Positions 1 through 7,590 are shown, counted from the first letter of the stretch. The stretch is DNA of 20,824 nt from a virus (IMGVR_UViG_3300012005_000064:1-20824), one strand, 5' to 3'. The notes: a model not told the origin generated them from the sequence alone. Numbers and translations are program-made.

Positions 1-857
1 GTAGTTCCGGTTGTCCCCGCTGAGTCAGCAGATTTAGATTGTACAAAAGCAGGGGAACTTCCTTGGCTATCAAAAGTATTAACCGCATCTACCTGTACGT
101 TATATTCAATAGTATCTGAATCTGCGTCAGTTCCTGTAAAGGCTAAATCTGGAGTAGTGGAAACGCCTGTTGCGGTGTCTGTGGGGGTGTTTAGGGCAAC
201 GGTGGGGGCGGAGTTATACTGTAACTCTATGGCTATTGAGGCAAAAGCAGAGGCTGTAGTACTACCCATCGTAAGGGTGGCCGATGTCTCCCCAGATACT
301 ATGTGGGATGTCTCGAATCCAGTCGCCGGAGTAGCGTAACCTGAGTCTCGGTCTTCGGTATAACCTGTTCTCGGTGTAACGGTTGTTGAACCGTTCGTAC
401 CGTTGGCTACGCCCATGATAATCGGGTTAGAACTTAAGGGTGTAAGAGATAATACAGGGGCAGGAGTTGTGCCTGAAGTTCCGGTACTTTGTCCACCGCT
501 TGAGCGAACGGCACTCGCACCAGTTAAGGTCATCCCGGATACCGAGTAGACAATCAAGCCACCACCAGTAGAGCCAGACTGAGCCGAGGTGAAAATGGTG
601 GATGAAGCGGCTGGGATAAGAGCAGTTCGCACCCACACACAGAGAGTACCCGTCGTAGAAAAACCAGTTCTATCTACGTCTACTTGGGTATATGTACCCG
701 ATTGATTATCGGTAACTGCCGTGGGGCCGCCAGATAAACCCGAACTAGCACAGACAACAACAATTAAATCACCTACCGCAGGAGTAGCGGTAACTGTTTT
801 ATCACCAGCAGTCGTGGTAAAGACTGATGTGCCGAGGACAGCGACTGTAGCAGCCAT
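1..857 (-). CDS. Tail-fibre or adhesin-like structural protein, 3' end cut by window edge
   Basis: About 285 residues are visible; the stop lies beyond base 1. The ATG at 857 follows a GAGG ribosome site 10 bases upstream, and the gene starts 11 bases after the preceding stop. Residues 1-215 are rich in Thr, Ser, Gly and Val and read as an all-beta sandwich, with a pattern (VGDLIVVV near 28-35, NGSTTVTPRTGYTEDRD near 155-171) that I associate with secreted or phage surface proteins. From about residue 216 an Ig/fibronectin-type repeat begins (APTVALNTPTDTATGVSTTP), whose Asp-rich loop (GTDADSDT, 242-249) resembles cadherin-like or bacterial Ig-like repeats. No signal peptide is seen, as expected for a virion protein. 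It is the last visible gene of the leftward late operon. A receptor-binding or fibre role is inferred from composition and position; no specific family is proven. Confidence 0.7.
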   Translation of the reverse strand, partial: MAATVAVLGTSVFTTTAGDKTVTATPAVGDLIVVVCASSGLSGGPTAVTDNQSGTYTQVDVDRTGFSTTGTLCVWVRTALIPAASSTIFTSAQSGSTGGGLIVYSVSGMTLTGASAVRSSGGQSTGTSGTTPAPVLSLTPLSSNPIIMGVANGTNGSTTVTPRTGYTEDRDSGYATPATGFETSHIVSGETSATLTMGSTTASAFASIAIELQYNSAPTVALNTPTDTATGVSTTPDLAFTGTDADSDTIEYNVQVDAVNTFDSQGSSPAFVQSKSADSAGTTGT

Positions 858-868
858 CAGAGGCTACC

Positions 869-1366
869 TCATTCTTCCCAAATCACATAACAGATGGCGT
901 TCACCCCTGTAGGAGCTGTCACCCTTATTCTAAGAAACTTAGAAACTGGTACGACTGGCTCCCTGCCAAGAGGGTATTGTTTTATATATTGATTGGTCGG
1001 GGCTACTAGTTGGGCGTCAAAGACTCTCGTAGCCGTAATTGTACCCTCGGCTATAGCACCGTCGTTAAACATCGTAGCACCTGTACCACCGACACAGAGC
1101 GAAGCAGGTGCGTCGGATGGCCCAAACACTGTAGGTGTTAAAGATGTACCAGCAGTAGCAGCTACATCAGTCTGTAGGAGTTCTACTAAGATTGGCGTGG
1201 CGGCTGCTGAACCGTCAAAACTAATGCCCCACTCTACAACTTTCAGATTCTCGGTTGAAGGGGTTGCTATCTGCAAAAGCGTGTTAATAGCCCCAGTGGT
1301 CGCCATCTTAACCTGACCAGCAGTTGTTGGTGACGCTCCGTTATATGCGATGTATAGATTTGCCAT
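869..1366 (-). CDS. Small beta-rich phage structural protein, unknown family
   Basis: A 165-residue protein whose ATG at 1366 has a good ribosome site (AAGGA, about 7 bases upstream). It is rich in Ala, Thr, Val and Gly, has no membrane segment or signal peptide, and ends in CYVIWEE. The start (MANLYIAYNGASPTT) and the evenly spaced short hydrophobic strands suggest a compact beta fold like those of decoration, head-fibre or minor tail proteins in environmental phages. It lies between the sugar-modifying cassette and the fibre-like gene, so it is probably made late and assembled into the particle. I do not recognise a named family. Virion decoration or a tail accessory role is an inference from composition and neighbours. 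Confidence 0.65.
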   Translation of the reverse strand: MANLYIAYNGASPTTAGQVKMATTGAINTLLQIATPSTENLKVVEWGISFDGSAAATPILVELLQTDVAATAGTSLTPTVFGPSDAPASLCVGGTGATMFNDGAIAEGTITATRVFDAQLVAPTNQYIKQYPLGREPVVPVSKFLRIRVTAPTGVNAICYVIWEE

Positions 1367-1378
1367 TTTGTTTTCCTT

Positions 1379-2038
1379 TTAGTTAAAGATGTTCCTGAGT
1401 GTATTATTATCCCAATCAGGTATTTTATCAATAGTGGACTCCTGAAAGTTGACAGCTGTGCTTCTGTCTCGAAAGTGCTGGATGTGCCACTTATTATATG
1501 TGGTGTTCGTCTCATGGCGTATATCTATCATCGGTACTTTACTTCTGAAAGTTTCGTACTCTATCCCTACGGTGGGTTCAAACTTTCGGTCAAACTTGTC
1601 TGGGTCAAAACTAGCCACCCGTTCTCGGTAGTACTCTAGCGCCAACTCTCGATAACACACTAGACCGCTGACCTGTATAGCTTCCCAAGTCACTGCCAAC
1701 CCATCCTTCCTAACTTTGTACCACGCTAGGTCATAGTAAAACTTGTTTTTGGTGGGCGGCGTGAAGTCAAAATGCTCTGGAGCGTAAAGGCAGTCATGCT
1801 CGGTGAAAAACACAATATCTGCTGTGGAGGCTTCGAGGGCGGCGAGTATCTGCTTAAACATCGTCAGATAGCCACGCTCTAAAGGTAGGACAATCCGCAC
1901 ATCCCCGAAGTCTATCGGTTGGAGGGAACAGGCCACAATATTTCCCGTGAAAGCTTTTCTCAGTTGTTCACGACAGGCTAGGGCTATCTTCTCATCAAGC
2001 CTGTTCTCGGTGTAGTAGATTGCTGACTTAGTGGGCAT
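1379..2038 (-). CDS. Putative glycosyltransferase (GT-A-like), paralog of the 4465-5121 gene
   Basis: The start is placed at 2038 (MPTKSAIYYTENR, 219 residues), not the upstream ATG at 2140. The 2038 ATG has a GAGGAAGAA ribosome site and overlaps the HNH gene's stop by 11 bases, whereas 2140 would lie deep inside the HNH gene. The N-terminus has a Rossmann-like strand (SAIYYTENR). Residues 80-91 read EHDCLYAPEHFD, an acidic motif at the end of a hydrophobic strand (DIVFF) as in GT-A nucleotide-sugar enzymes, followed by PEHF. The same block occurs in the 4465-5121 gene as EDDVLYSPEHFK, so the two are paralogs. The C-terminal part has conserved-looking His residues (DIRHETNTTYNKWH). It probably transfers a sugar in the cytoplasm. 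Acceptor and donor are unknown, and the glycosyltransferase call rests on motif shape and context. Confidence 0.6.
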   Translation of the reverse strand: MPTKSAIYYTENRLDEKIALACREQLRKAFTGNIVACSLQPIDFGDVRIVLPLERGYLTMFKQILAALEASTADIVFFTEHDCLYAPEHFDFTPPTKNKFYYDLAWYKVRKDGLAVTWEAIQVSGLVCYRELALEYYRERVASFDPDKFDRKFEPTVGIEYETFRSKVPMIDIRHETNTTYNKWHIQHFRDRSTAVNFQESTIDKIPDWDNNTLRNIFN

Positions 2039-2606
2039 TTTCTTCCTCTTTGAGTTTAGCGAGGTCAGCATACATCTTAGTAGCTCTATACCCCCAAGTA
2101 TCTGTCTGTTTATGACAATCGTGGCAAAGAGTACGTCCATTACTTAACTCGAACCGTAATTTAGGATGGTATGCGAATGGTTTTATGTGGTCGGCGTTCA
2201 GTTTGCCCCCACGCTGGCCACAACTCTGACAGGTATAATCATCTCTTTCATAAACTGCCGACCGCCATTGTCTATATTGTAGAGAATGTCTAATTATCTT
2301 ACTCTCTGCCGTTTTGCCCCCTTGCCAGTTAGAACCTTTTTCTCCCCTACGAATATCACTCATTATCTTTTTTTGTTCTTCTGACCAATGTTTACCTTGA
2401 AACCATACTGGCTTACCACGGTTAGCCTTACCTATCTTTGCTCTGGTTTCCTCTGATACTGGACGACCTGTTAAGCCTTTGACCAATTTCCTTCTTGTTT
2501 CTTCCGATATGGGCGGTTTTTTCTTACCTTTTAGAGCAAGACTAATCTTAGCCCTAGTTTCTTCAGAAAGAGGATGCCCCTTGTGTGCGTAAACTCCTAC
2601 TGGCAT
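2028..2606 (-). CDS. HNH homing endonuclease with NUMOD3-type DNA-binding repeats
   Basis: A 192-residue protein. The N-terminal half holds repeated short helices of NUMOD3 type: SEETRAKIS (14-22), SEETRRKL (34-41), SEETRAKIG (51-59) and SEEQKKIM (75-82), separated by Gly/Lys-rich linkers. These modules bind the DNA target in homing endonucleases. The C-terminal half is an HNH nuclease: CQSCG (126-130), then ADHIKP with catalytic-type D139-H140, N156 in SNGRTL, and CHDCH (161-165), which completes the zinc site. Such genes are mobile and cut phage DNA lacking them. It sits between two glycosyltransferase genes. A TGATATAAT element lies just upstream, with no strong ribosome site. Its stop overlaps the next gene by 11 bases, so insertion did not break that gene. 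Confidence 0.9.
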   Translation of the reverse strand: MPVGVYAHKGHPLSEETRAKISLALKGKKKPPISEETRRKLVKGLTGRPVSEETRAKIGKANRGKPVWFQGKHWSEEQKKIMSDIRRGEKGSNWQGGKTAESKIIRHSLQYRQWRSAVYERDDYTCQSCGQRGGKLNADHIKPFAYHPKLRFELSNGRTLCHDCHKQTDTWGYRATKMYADLAKLKEEENAH

Positions 2607-2612
2607 AGTTAC

Positions 2613-2621
2613 ATTATATCA
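2613..2621 (-). promoter_or_regulatory. Extended -10 promoter element ahead of the HNH gene
   Basis: Read on the minus strand the site is TGATATAAT, a perfect TG-N-TATAAT extended -10 box. It lies in the 32-base gap after the upstream glycosyltransferase stop. No convincing -35 is seen at 17 bases. Transcription would begin about 7 bases downstream, at or next to the ATG at 2606, so the message could be leaderless or nearly so. A chance AT-rich match is possible. Confidence 0.4.
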
Positions 2622-2638
2622 CTTTCACCTCTGTTAAA

Positions 2639-3619
2639 CTACTTAGATTCACTCTCTTTTAAGTCCTGTAAATCTTTATCCGTCCAGTGTTCTATCGGCC
2701 AGAACTTCTCTACCAACCAACTGAGTCTATGGATTTGGTTTGGGACTTTATTATTAAAGAATATCTGTCTGGCTCTCCTTTTCGCTTCTTCTACCTTGCT
2801 CTGTTGTTGTGGGTAAGGAAAACTGAAGTTTCCCCCTTGCGTCCTAAAACAGTGAGCGTACCAGGTAGTATGAACACACATGACCTGACCTCCCGTCAGC
2901 CAGGTAGAGCAAGCTACCTGCAATCCTTGCGACCCCCACGAGCCGAAGCTCTCATCTCCTAAGTTAAGCGCCCAGTACTTCTCTCGGGTACACATAAAAA
3001 AACTCCCTTGGAGTGACATTGTGGGGGTGATGTTGCCCTGACCTTCGGGACGTTTCTTAAATGAGCCGAAGTATTGGAAGTGGGGTTCGGGGTCGAAACA
3101 GTAGGCCGTACTCTGGGGCGAAGGCTTCGCGTACCAAACAAGTTTCTTCTTAAACTTATTAACGTCGCTATTTCCACAATCAGCGCACTCCGTAAAAGCG
3201 TTACGAGTAGTAGGTGTCGGTCCCTGGTAAGTACGTTTACCACATTTCATACATTTCCAATCAAAAACGTGGAGATTGCGCATAATTGGAACCATCGTCC
3301 AGTCGAGGTTATCTCCAGCAGCCTCTAGCATCTTTGTGTCCCACCCATAGTCAAATGCACAGTGAGCATCGCACTTAACTACCCATTTAGCTTTGGATAA
3401 CTTCACGCCCAAGTTAGTAGCAGCCCTTTGGCCTATAGACTCACTGAGGTAGATAATCTTGACATTTGGGTGGTCTACAATTCCTGGTTCTGCCCAATGG
3501 CCGTCGAGGACAACTATAATTTCTGTCTTTGCAGTACTGTTCTTGAGAAGGTCAGCCACAGTATTACTAATCCATTCTTCGTTTCTAGCTGGTATTATTA
3601 CTGAAACCTCATATTGCAT
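2639..3619 (-). CDS. Family 2 glycosyltransferase with an inserted zinc ribbon
   Basis: A 326-residue enzyme that overlaps the SDR gene upstream by 11 bases. The N-terminus is a clear GT2 GT-A domain: VSVIIPARNEE (5-15), EIIVVLDGHW (33-42), SIGQRAATNLGVKLSKAKWVV (61-81) and the metal/nucleotide motif CDAH (83-86). DxH in place of DxD recalls the polypeptide GalNAc-transferase group. Between the two halves sits a CxxC...CxxC pair (C123, C126, C145, C148), which looks like a small zinc ribbon and is unusual for GT2 enzymes. Later motifs (GSFFMCTREKYW, WGSQGLQ, TWYAHCF) fit an acceptor-binding part. There is no membrane segment, so it acts in the cytoplasm. It is a paralog of the 7587-8564 gene. 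Donor sugar and acceptor are unknown; a virion protein is a plausible acceptor. Confidence 0.8.
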   Translation of the reverse strand: MQYEVSVIIPARNEEWISNTVADLLKNSTAKTEIIVVLDGHWAEPGIVDHPNVKIIYLSESIGQRAATNLGVKLSKAKWVVKCDAHCAFDYGWDTKMLEAAGDNLDWTMVPIMRNLHVFDWKCMKCGKRTYQGPTPTTRNAFTECADCGNSDVNKFKKKLVWYAKPSPQSTAYCFDPEPHFQYFGSFKKRPEGQGNITPTMSLQGSFFMCTREKYWALNLGDESFGSWGSQGLQVACSTWLTGGQVMCVHTTWYAHCFRTQGGNFSFPYPQQQSKVEEAKRRARQIFFNNKVPNQIHRLSWLVEKFWPIEHWTDKDLQDLKESESK

Positions 3620-4472
3620 GGTGAATCCAGTCCTTTACACTTACCTGTGGATACCAACCCATCTTGGCTGCTTTAGTATTATCTGCTAGGGTCTGTCGTG
3701 CCTCACCAAGTCGAGTGCCGACATTCTTCGTAGTGCCACCAACCATATCAGCTATTTCGTTAATTGACCAGTTACGCCCAGAACCGATGTTAAATGTTCC
3801 CTGCCAGTCTACGGCCGCCAGATTAGCCCGAGCAACGTCTCCCACATAGGTAAAGTCACGCCGTTGTTCACCATCATTCGTTATTGGGAGTGGCAGACCT
3901 TGCTTGCGTTGTTGGAGGAAGATGCCCAGAACCGTAGCATAAGCCCCCTCCAGTAGTTGTCGTTCCCCGTAAACATTAAAATAGCGGAGGATTGTGTAGT
4001 CTAGGTTGTACAACTCGTGGTATAACTCAATATATTGCTCACAGACGTATTTCTGGAGGGTGTACGGGTTCTTTGGCTTGATAGTCGCAGTCTCACGTGC
4101 TGGCAGGTCATCACCCTTATAAATAGAACTGGAGCTGGAGAAGACGAGTTTTGTTTTTTGGCGACGACAATATTCCAAAACCTGAAGGGTGCCGTTGATG
4201 TTAGTGTCGTGTGCTGGCATCGGGTCTTTTATAGACGGTTGGATTCTCGGTAATGCCGCTAAGTGAAAGACGCAATCGAACCGTTCCAGAATACTCCAAA
4301 ACACTGGGTCGGTGATGTCACGGTTATAGAACTGTGACTGGGGGTTTATATTCCCTATTTTGCCATTGGAGAGATTATCTACCCCTGTGACCTGATGCCC
4401 CTGCGAAATAAGTAAATCAACTACATGACTGGCTATAAATCCGGCTGAACCTGTGACAAGATATTTACTCAT
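3609..4472 (-). CDS. NAD-dependent nucleotide-sugar epimerase/dehydratase (extended SDR)
   Basis: A 287-residue protein of the UDP-glucose 4-epimerase / dTDP-glucose 4,6-dehydratase superfamily. It shows the NAD-binding motif TGSAGFIASH (7-16), an acidic residue at the end of strand 2 (VDNLSNG, 31-37), HLAALP (70-75), the Ser track SSSSSIY (112-118) and the catalytic YTLQK (Tyr137, Lys141). It also has RYFNVYGERQ and RRDFTYVGDVARA, typical of sugar-nucleotide enzymes. At 287 residues it is shorter than the usual 310-340. The start overlaps the upstream gene by 8 bases and the end overlaps the GT2 gene by 11, so all are probably translated together. It probably makes or epimerises the activated sugar used by the neighbouring glycosyltransferases. 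The exact substrate cannot be read. Confidence 0.88.
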   Translation of the reverse strand: MSKYLVTGSAGFIASHVVDLLISQGHQVTGVDNLSNGKIGNINPQSQFYNRDITDPVFWSILERFDCVFHLAALPRIQPSIKDPMPAHDTNINGTLQVLEYCRRQKTKLVFSSSSSIYKGDDLPARETATIKPKNPYTLQKYVCEQYIELYHELYNLDYTILRYFNVYGERQLLEGAYATVLGIFLQQRKQGLPLPITNDGEQRRDFTYVGDVARANLAAVDWQGTFNIGSGRNWSINEIADMVGGTTKNVGTRLGEARQTLADNTKAAKMGWYPQVSVKDWIHHAI

Positions 4473-5121
4473 ATAGTCCTACTATATCAGATGCCTTCCC
4501 CCAGTATGGCACTTCTGTAGCCCTGATTTGCCCCAAAGCTTTCCTCGTACCTAGCCCAGCAAACTGGAGGTTAGTCTGGTGAGAGAATACTATATTTGGC
4601 GGATTACAATAGAAGTCCTGTGATGGGTAAGGGGTTGTGCCGAGTTGGTTATCGTACTTGCCAGGTTCTCCGTAAATGTTTATATCTATCTTGCTATCGT
4701 CAGGATGCAAGCGGAAGCGTTCTTCGAGGTAGTCAATGAGCATCTGGCGCTCGCAGATAAGCCCATTGAGGTTCCTACGCCCTCCTGGAGCTTTGTAAGT
4801 GAACATCGGCTCACCCCAGGTGAACAGACTCCATGAGTTCATATTATAGCCCCAATGCCCTGGTTTTGGACGGAACTTGAAGTGTTCAGGAGAATACAGC
4901 ACATCGTCCTCACAACAAGCAACGTACTTAGTGGTTGCTTCTTTCGCACCTTGTAGGACTTGGCGGTATATCTGGGCTTGGGAACGTGGCAAGTCAGAAG
5001 GTTTCTTGATGACAACTAAAGGTATTCCATCTAATGCTTCTAGTAGTTTAACTTGGAGTGAAGCCCTGAAATAATCAGGAGCTTCTTCGGCGGTATAAAA
5101 CAGGGCGGTGGTGTCGCTCAT
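4465..5121 (-). CDS. Putative glycosyltransferase (GT-A-like), paralog of the 1379-2038 gene
   Basis: A 218-residue protein. It begins MSDTTALFYTAEE, a strand-turn start like that of its paralog (MPTKSAIYYTENR). After a hydrophobic strand (TKYVACC, 64-70) comes EDDVLYSPEHFKFRP (71-85); the acidic triplet is in the place of a DxD metal site, and PEHF is shared with the paralog. The C-terminal part has NPPNIVFSHQTNLQF, again with a His that aligns roughly with the paralog's HETN. It is probably a cytoplasmic sugar transferase. It overlaps its upstream neighbour by 4 bases (ATGA type) and the epimerase by 8. Family assignment is by motif and context only; no donor or acceptor can be named. Confidence 0.6.
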   Translation of the reverse strand: MSDTTALFYTAEEAPDYFRASLQVKLLEALDGIPLVVIKKPSDLPRSQAQIYRQVLQGAKEATTKYVACCEDDVLYSPEHFKFRPKPGHWGYNMNSWSLFTWGEPMFTYKAPGGRRNLNGLICERQMLIDYLEERFRLHPDDSKIDINIYGEPGKYDNQLGTTPYPSQDFYCNPPNIVFSHQTNLQFAGLGTRKALGQIRATEVPYWGKASDIVGLYE

Positions 5122-5762
5122 TTCCTAGTAGCCTCTATATATTTACACTTTAGATAATCTTCATCAATAGTATTGACTGTTGCTCCGGATGATTCTATTG
5201 CTTTAGATAGAGACAATTGGTCTATAGAATGGAATAGAGAAGTATTTAACCACCAGATAGTCAACATATCCCTGGCAGGGGTGGTGTTCTTATAAATGAA
5301 AGCCGTAGTAGCATAAAGTTTTCCATCAGGTTCAACTACAGCCATTTGGTCGTCGAGGCGTTCCCCCTCGTACCTGGGTAAGATATATTTTCTTTTCTTC
5401 CCAGAACTTTCCAACTCCAGTCGCTCCCTTAGATAGTTGGCTTCTTCTTGTACAGTCTGCCGTTTGTTGTGGCGAAAGAAGGCTGCATCAGCCTCACCCA
5501 ACTGTTCCAGGAACCATATAACTGAATCCTTATCCGATAACCGACAAGATGAATCTATCCATATATAGTAGTCATAATCAGGAAGCATCTGCCAGGAAGT
5601 CATCTTTGGTATGCGAGCTTGTAGCCGGGGCGTCATAGCATTAAAGCGGGGAGGGAAATTGAGGTCTGTAAAAAGGTGAAAGTCGCAGTCAAGTGACTGC
5701 TTAATTTGAGGAACGGGGTTGTCGAACTCTCCGAGATTTGCAGAGACAACGAGTACCTTCAT
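5118..5762 (-). CDS. Glycosyltransferase-like protein (DUF616/GT8-like)
   Basis: The start is placed at the ATG at 5762 (MKVLVVSANLGEFD, 214 residues), which overlaps the upstream methyltransferase stop in an ATGA arrangement; longer readings need a TTG start. The features are those of retaining GT-A-like proteins: an N-terminal strand, FTDLNFPP (31-38), then PDYDYYIWIDSSCRL (61-75), where the WID-x-S segment occupies the usual DxD position. ERLDDQMAV and YATTAFIYKN follow. The layout resembles the DUF616 group, for which a glycosyltransferase role is suspected. There is no signal peptide or membrane helix. It is tightly embedded in the cassette, which supports a sugar-transfer role. The substrate is unknown. 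Confidence 0.6.
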   Translation of the reverse strand: MKVLVVSANLGEFDNPVPQIKQSLDCDFHLFTDLNFPPRFNAMTPRLQARIPKMTSWQMLPDYDYYIWIDSSCRLSDKDSVIWFLEQLGEADAAFFRHNKRQTVQEEANYLRERLELESSGKKRKYILPRYEGERLDDQMAVVEPDGKLYATTAFIYKNTTPARDMLTIWWLNTSLFHSIDQLSLSKAIESSGATVNTIDEDYLKCKYIEATRK

Positions 5763-6394
5763 GGTCGAATCCAAAACCAAGAACGTCCGTGGTCCCGTAC
5801 TTCACCCTCAACAATAGCTTTACTACCGACCACGAACCACGGTTTAATATGCCAAGCATCCGTATAACCATTAACTACCTGATAAACATGAATCCGGGCA
5901 TTACCTGAATGTTTGAAATAGTCGTCGCCTGAAATAATCCCACCAGGTCGTACCTTCTTGCTCCAAAGTTCTATGTCCTGGGTAGCATTGTAGAAGCTGT
6001 GGTCGCCATCGATATACACCGCATCAATCGAATTATCGGCAAAGTCATCCACGGCTGCATCACTGTAATCACGGATAAAGGTGTAATTGGGGTATTTGTC
6101 TAACTTGTCGTGAGCCTCTTGCTCGAACGCCTCAAAAGTAGACTTTCGAACATGGTCGCGGTAGCCCTGGTGGGGTTCATAGGGGTCAACGCCCCAGACC
6201 AGCGCTTCGGGATTTGCTTTGCAAAGAGTCTCAGAATACCCTCCGTTCCTCACTCCTATTTCAACAATCTTACGGAAACCAAGTTCGGCAAATAGTTCAG
6301 CCATGTTATCACGCCCATAGTTCGGTATTTCTATCGGCATCCTGCCACTTGGGTCGAGGTTAAACTTCTGTAATATATGGTCTAACGTATTCAT
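5759..6394 (-). CDS. Class I SAM-dependent methyltransferase (Methyltransf_24-like), copy A
   Basis: A 211-residue protein. SAM-binding motif I is VEIGVRNGGYSETL (44-57), the next acidic strand is WGVDPYEP (67-74), and IDAVYIDGDHS (123-133) followed by GGIISGDDY (151-159) is the signature of the Methyltransf_24 group. Members of that group often sit in glycan clusters, where they methylate sugars or related small groups. The protein is clearly paralogous to the 6857-7450 gene (ELGF near motif I, VYLDGAH, GGIVAMDDF). Its N-terminal codons overlap the small SDR gene by 35 bases, and its stop forms ATGA with the next gene. Sugar O-methylation is the most likely role, by context. Acting on a protein or small molecule is not excluded. 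Confidence 0.8.
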   Translation of the reverse strand: MNTLDHILQKFNLDPSGRMPIEIPNYGRDNMAELFAELGFRKIVEIGVRNGGYSETLCKANPEALVWGVDPYEPHQGYRDHVRKSTFEAFEQEAHDKLDKYPNYTFIRDYSDAAVDDFADNSIDAVYIDGDHSFYNATQDIELWSKKVRPGGIISGDDYFKHSGNARIHVYQVVNGYTDAWHIKPWFVVGSKAIVEGEVRDHGRSWFWIRP

Positions 6395-6857
6395 CTACTA
6401 CCTCCTTTACCTTCATTCTCTTGCCCGGAATATTGATTTCGCTACTCCACCTTGGTATCTGGGATATCCAATGGAGGAACTCGTCTTCTTCGACAATATA
6501 CCGGTACTCGTCTCTAATCTCGGCGTCTGGGTGTGCTTTTAGGTGATTTATCAGGGTGTGGGGATTATCACCCCAAGCTATATTACCTATGCGAATAATG
6601 GTGTAGCGATTGAAGCGAGCGCGTACTACGTCCTCCATGGCGTGTTTATGGCGCATATAGCGACTTGTACCATTCAAGACACCTAGGGAGCTGAAATAGA
6701 CGATATGAGCGTCTGGTGACTGCTCACAGAGTAAGTCTTCCTCCCGACGGTATTCCGTCTCAGGAATATAACCGCTATTACTGACGCCACTAGCAAAGAA
6801 TAGTAGGTCGTCACGTTCGGGGAGGACTGAGGCAATATCGCCACCACCGATTATCAT
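6360..6857 (-). CDS. Compact SDR/epimerase-like protein
   Basis: Only 165 residues, about half the length of an ordinary sugar-nucleotide epimerase. It starts MIIGGGDIASVL, a reduced Gly-rich nucleotide-binding turn, and keeps the SDR catalytic pattern: VYFSSLGV (53-60) for the Ser position and YMRHK (Tyr67, Lys71), then TIIRIGNIAWGDNPH. The usual adenine-binding stretch between the Gly turn and the catalytic strand is much shortened. The ATG at 6857 overlaps the previous stop (TAATG) and the end overlaps the next gene by 35 bases, so the frame looks intact, not decayed. It could be a minimal reductase or epimerase, or a non-catalytic relative. I rank a sugar-nucleotide reductase role as likely but unproven. 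Confidence 0.6.
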   Translation of the reverse strand: MIIGGGDIASVLPERDDLLFFASGVSNSGYIPETEYRREEDLLCEQSPDAHIVYFSSLGVLNGTSRYMRHKHAMEDVVRARFNRYTIIRIGNIAWGDNPHTLINHLKAHPDAEIRDEYRYIVEEDEFLHWISQIPRWSSEINIPGKRMKVKEVVDEYVRPYITEV

Positions 6858-7450
6858 TACAGAGTCTTAAATTCCTTGTAGCTTTTATTCTCATGGGGGT
6901 GCTGGGGACCATCGTTGTGGGTTTTTATAAACCAAGCATTCGGTTGTCTGTTATCTCTGACTGGGTCATCTATGTTCCAGTCAGTTAATTTTAGATTGTA
7001 CTGGTGGTGTGAGGTGAACTCCGTAGCCGCTTGCATGACACCGCCTTTACCGCTGGGGAAGTCGTAAAAATCGTCCATAGCAACTATCCCACCTATCCGT
7101 ACCTTCGGAGTCCAGGCGTTAATGTCAGCTTTAATGTTCTCGTAATCGTGAGCCCCGTCCAGGTACACAAAGTCCAGAGAGCCGTCAGGAACGTCCTTTG
7201 CAGCCTCGACGCTATACTTCTTGATAATAGTTACATTGTACGGTTTAAGGCGCTCTAAACACTCGTCTTCAGCTCGTTTATATTTACCTTCACCCCAAAT
7301 ATCACAGCAAGTTAAATCAAGTCCCAGTATAGCCTTACAGAGTATTTCTGAAAAGTAGCCAGTAAACACACCTACTTCAGCACCTTTTGTAAATCCTAGT
7401 TCGTTAAAGTAGGGAGCTAGTTCTATTCGGTTTGTAAATTCTTGAGTCAT
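6857..7450 (-). CDS. Class I SAM-dependent methyltransferase (Methyltransf_24-like), copy B
   Basis: The start is set at the ATG at 7450 (MTQEFTNRIELA, 197 residues). There it overlaps the stop of the small upstream gene as ATGA and has a GGGTAAAGGT ribosome region. The longer reading from 7474 would begin inside that small gene. Motif I is AEVGVFTGYFSE (24-35). LDFVYLDGAHDY (92-103) and GGIVAMDDFYDF (120-131) are the family hallmarks. It is paralogous to the 5759-6394 methyltransferase but has a different C-terminus (PQHPHENKSYKEF). It probably methylates a sugar or sugar-linked group made by this cassette. The target is not determined. Confidence 0.8.
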   Translation of the reverse strand: MTQEFTNRIELAPYFNELGFTKGAEVGVFTGYFSEILCKAILGLDLTCCDIWGEGKYKRAEDECLERLKPYNVTIIKKYSVEAAKDVPDGSLDFVYLDGAHDYENIKADINAWTPKVRIGGIVAMDDFYDFPSGKGGVMQAATEFTSHHQYNLKLTDWNIDDPVRDNRQPNAWFIKTHNDGPQHPHENKSYKEFKTL

Positions 7451-7590
7451 ACCTTTACCCTTTCTTTTAGACAAAACTTACAAATAAATATTCGCACTTG
7501 CTTCTTGTCAAAACCAATCATTCCATAGAAATTTACTTTAACTTGTCTTCTTTCGTTGCCCATATACATGTACTCATGTTTACACATCAT
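7447..7590 (-). CDS. Small Cys/His protein, 47 residues, possible zinc knuckle
   Basis: This short gene fills what otherwise looks like a gap. It starts at 7590 (MMCKHEYMYMGNERRQ) and ends in CKFCLKERVKV. Both ends are translationally coupled: its ATG overlaps the glycosyltransferase stop as ATGA, and its TGA overlaps the methyltransferase ATG the same way. The C-x-H near the start and C-x2-C near the end (C3, H5, C37, C40) form a plausible single zinc site, as in short phage zinc-ribbon proteins. It is basic and has no membrane segment. The function is unknown. It may bind nucleic acid or help a neighbouring enzyme. The tight double overlap is the main reason to regard it as real. Confidence 0.6.
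   Translation of the reverse strand: MMCKHEYMYMGNERRQVKVNFYGMIGFDKKQVRIFICKFCLKERVKV

Noticed and set aside
2039-2140. Upstream extension of the 1379-2038 gene to an ATG at 2140
   Set aside because: It would overlap the HNH gene by over 100 bases, and the ATG at 2038 has a better ribosome site and matches the paralog's N-terminus.
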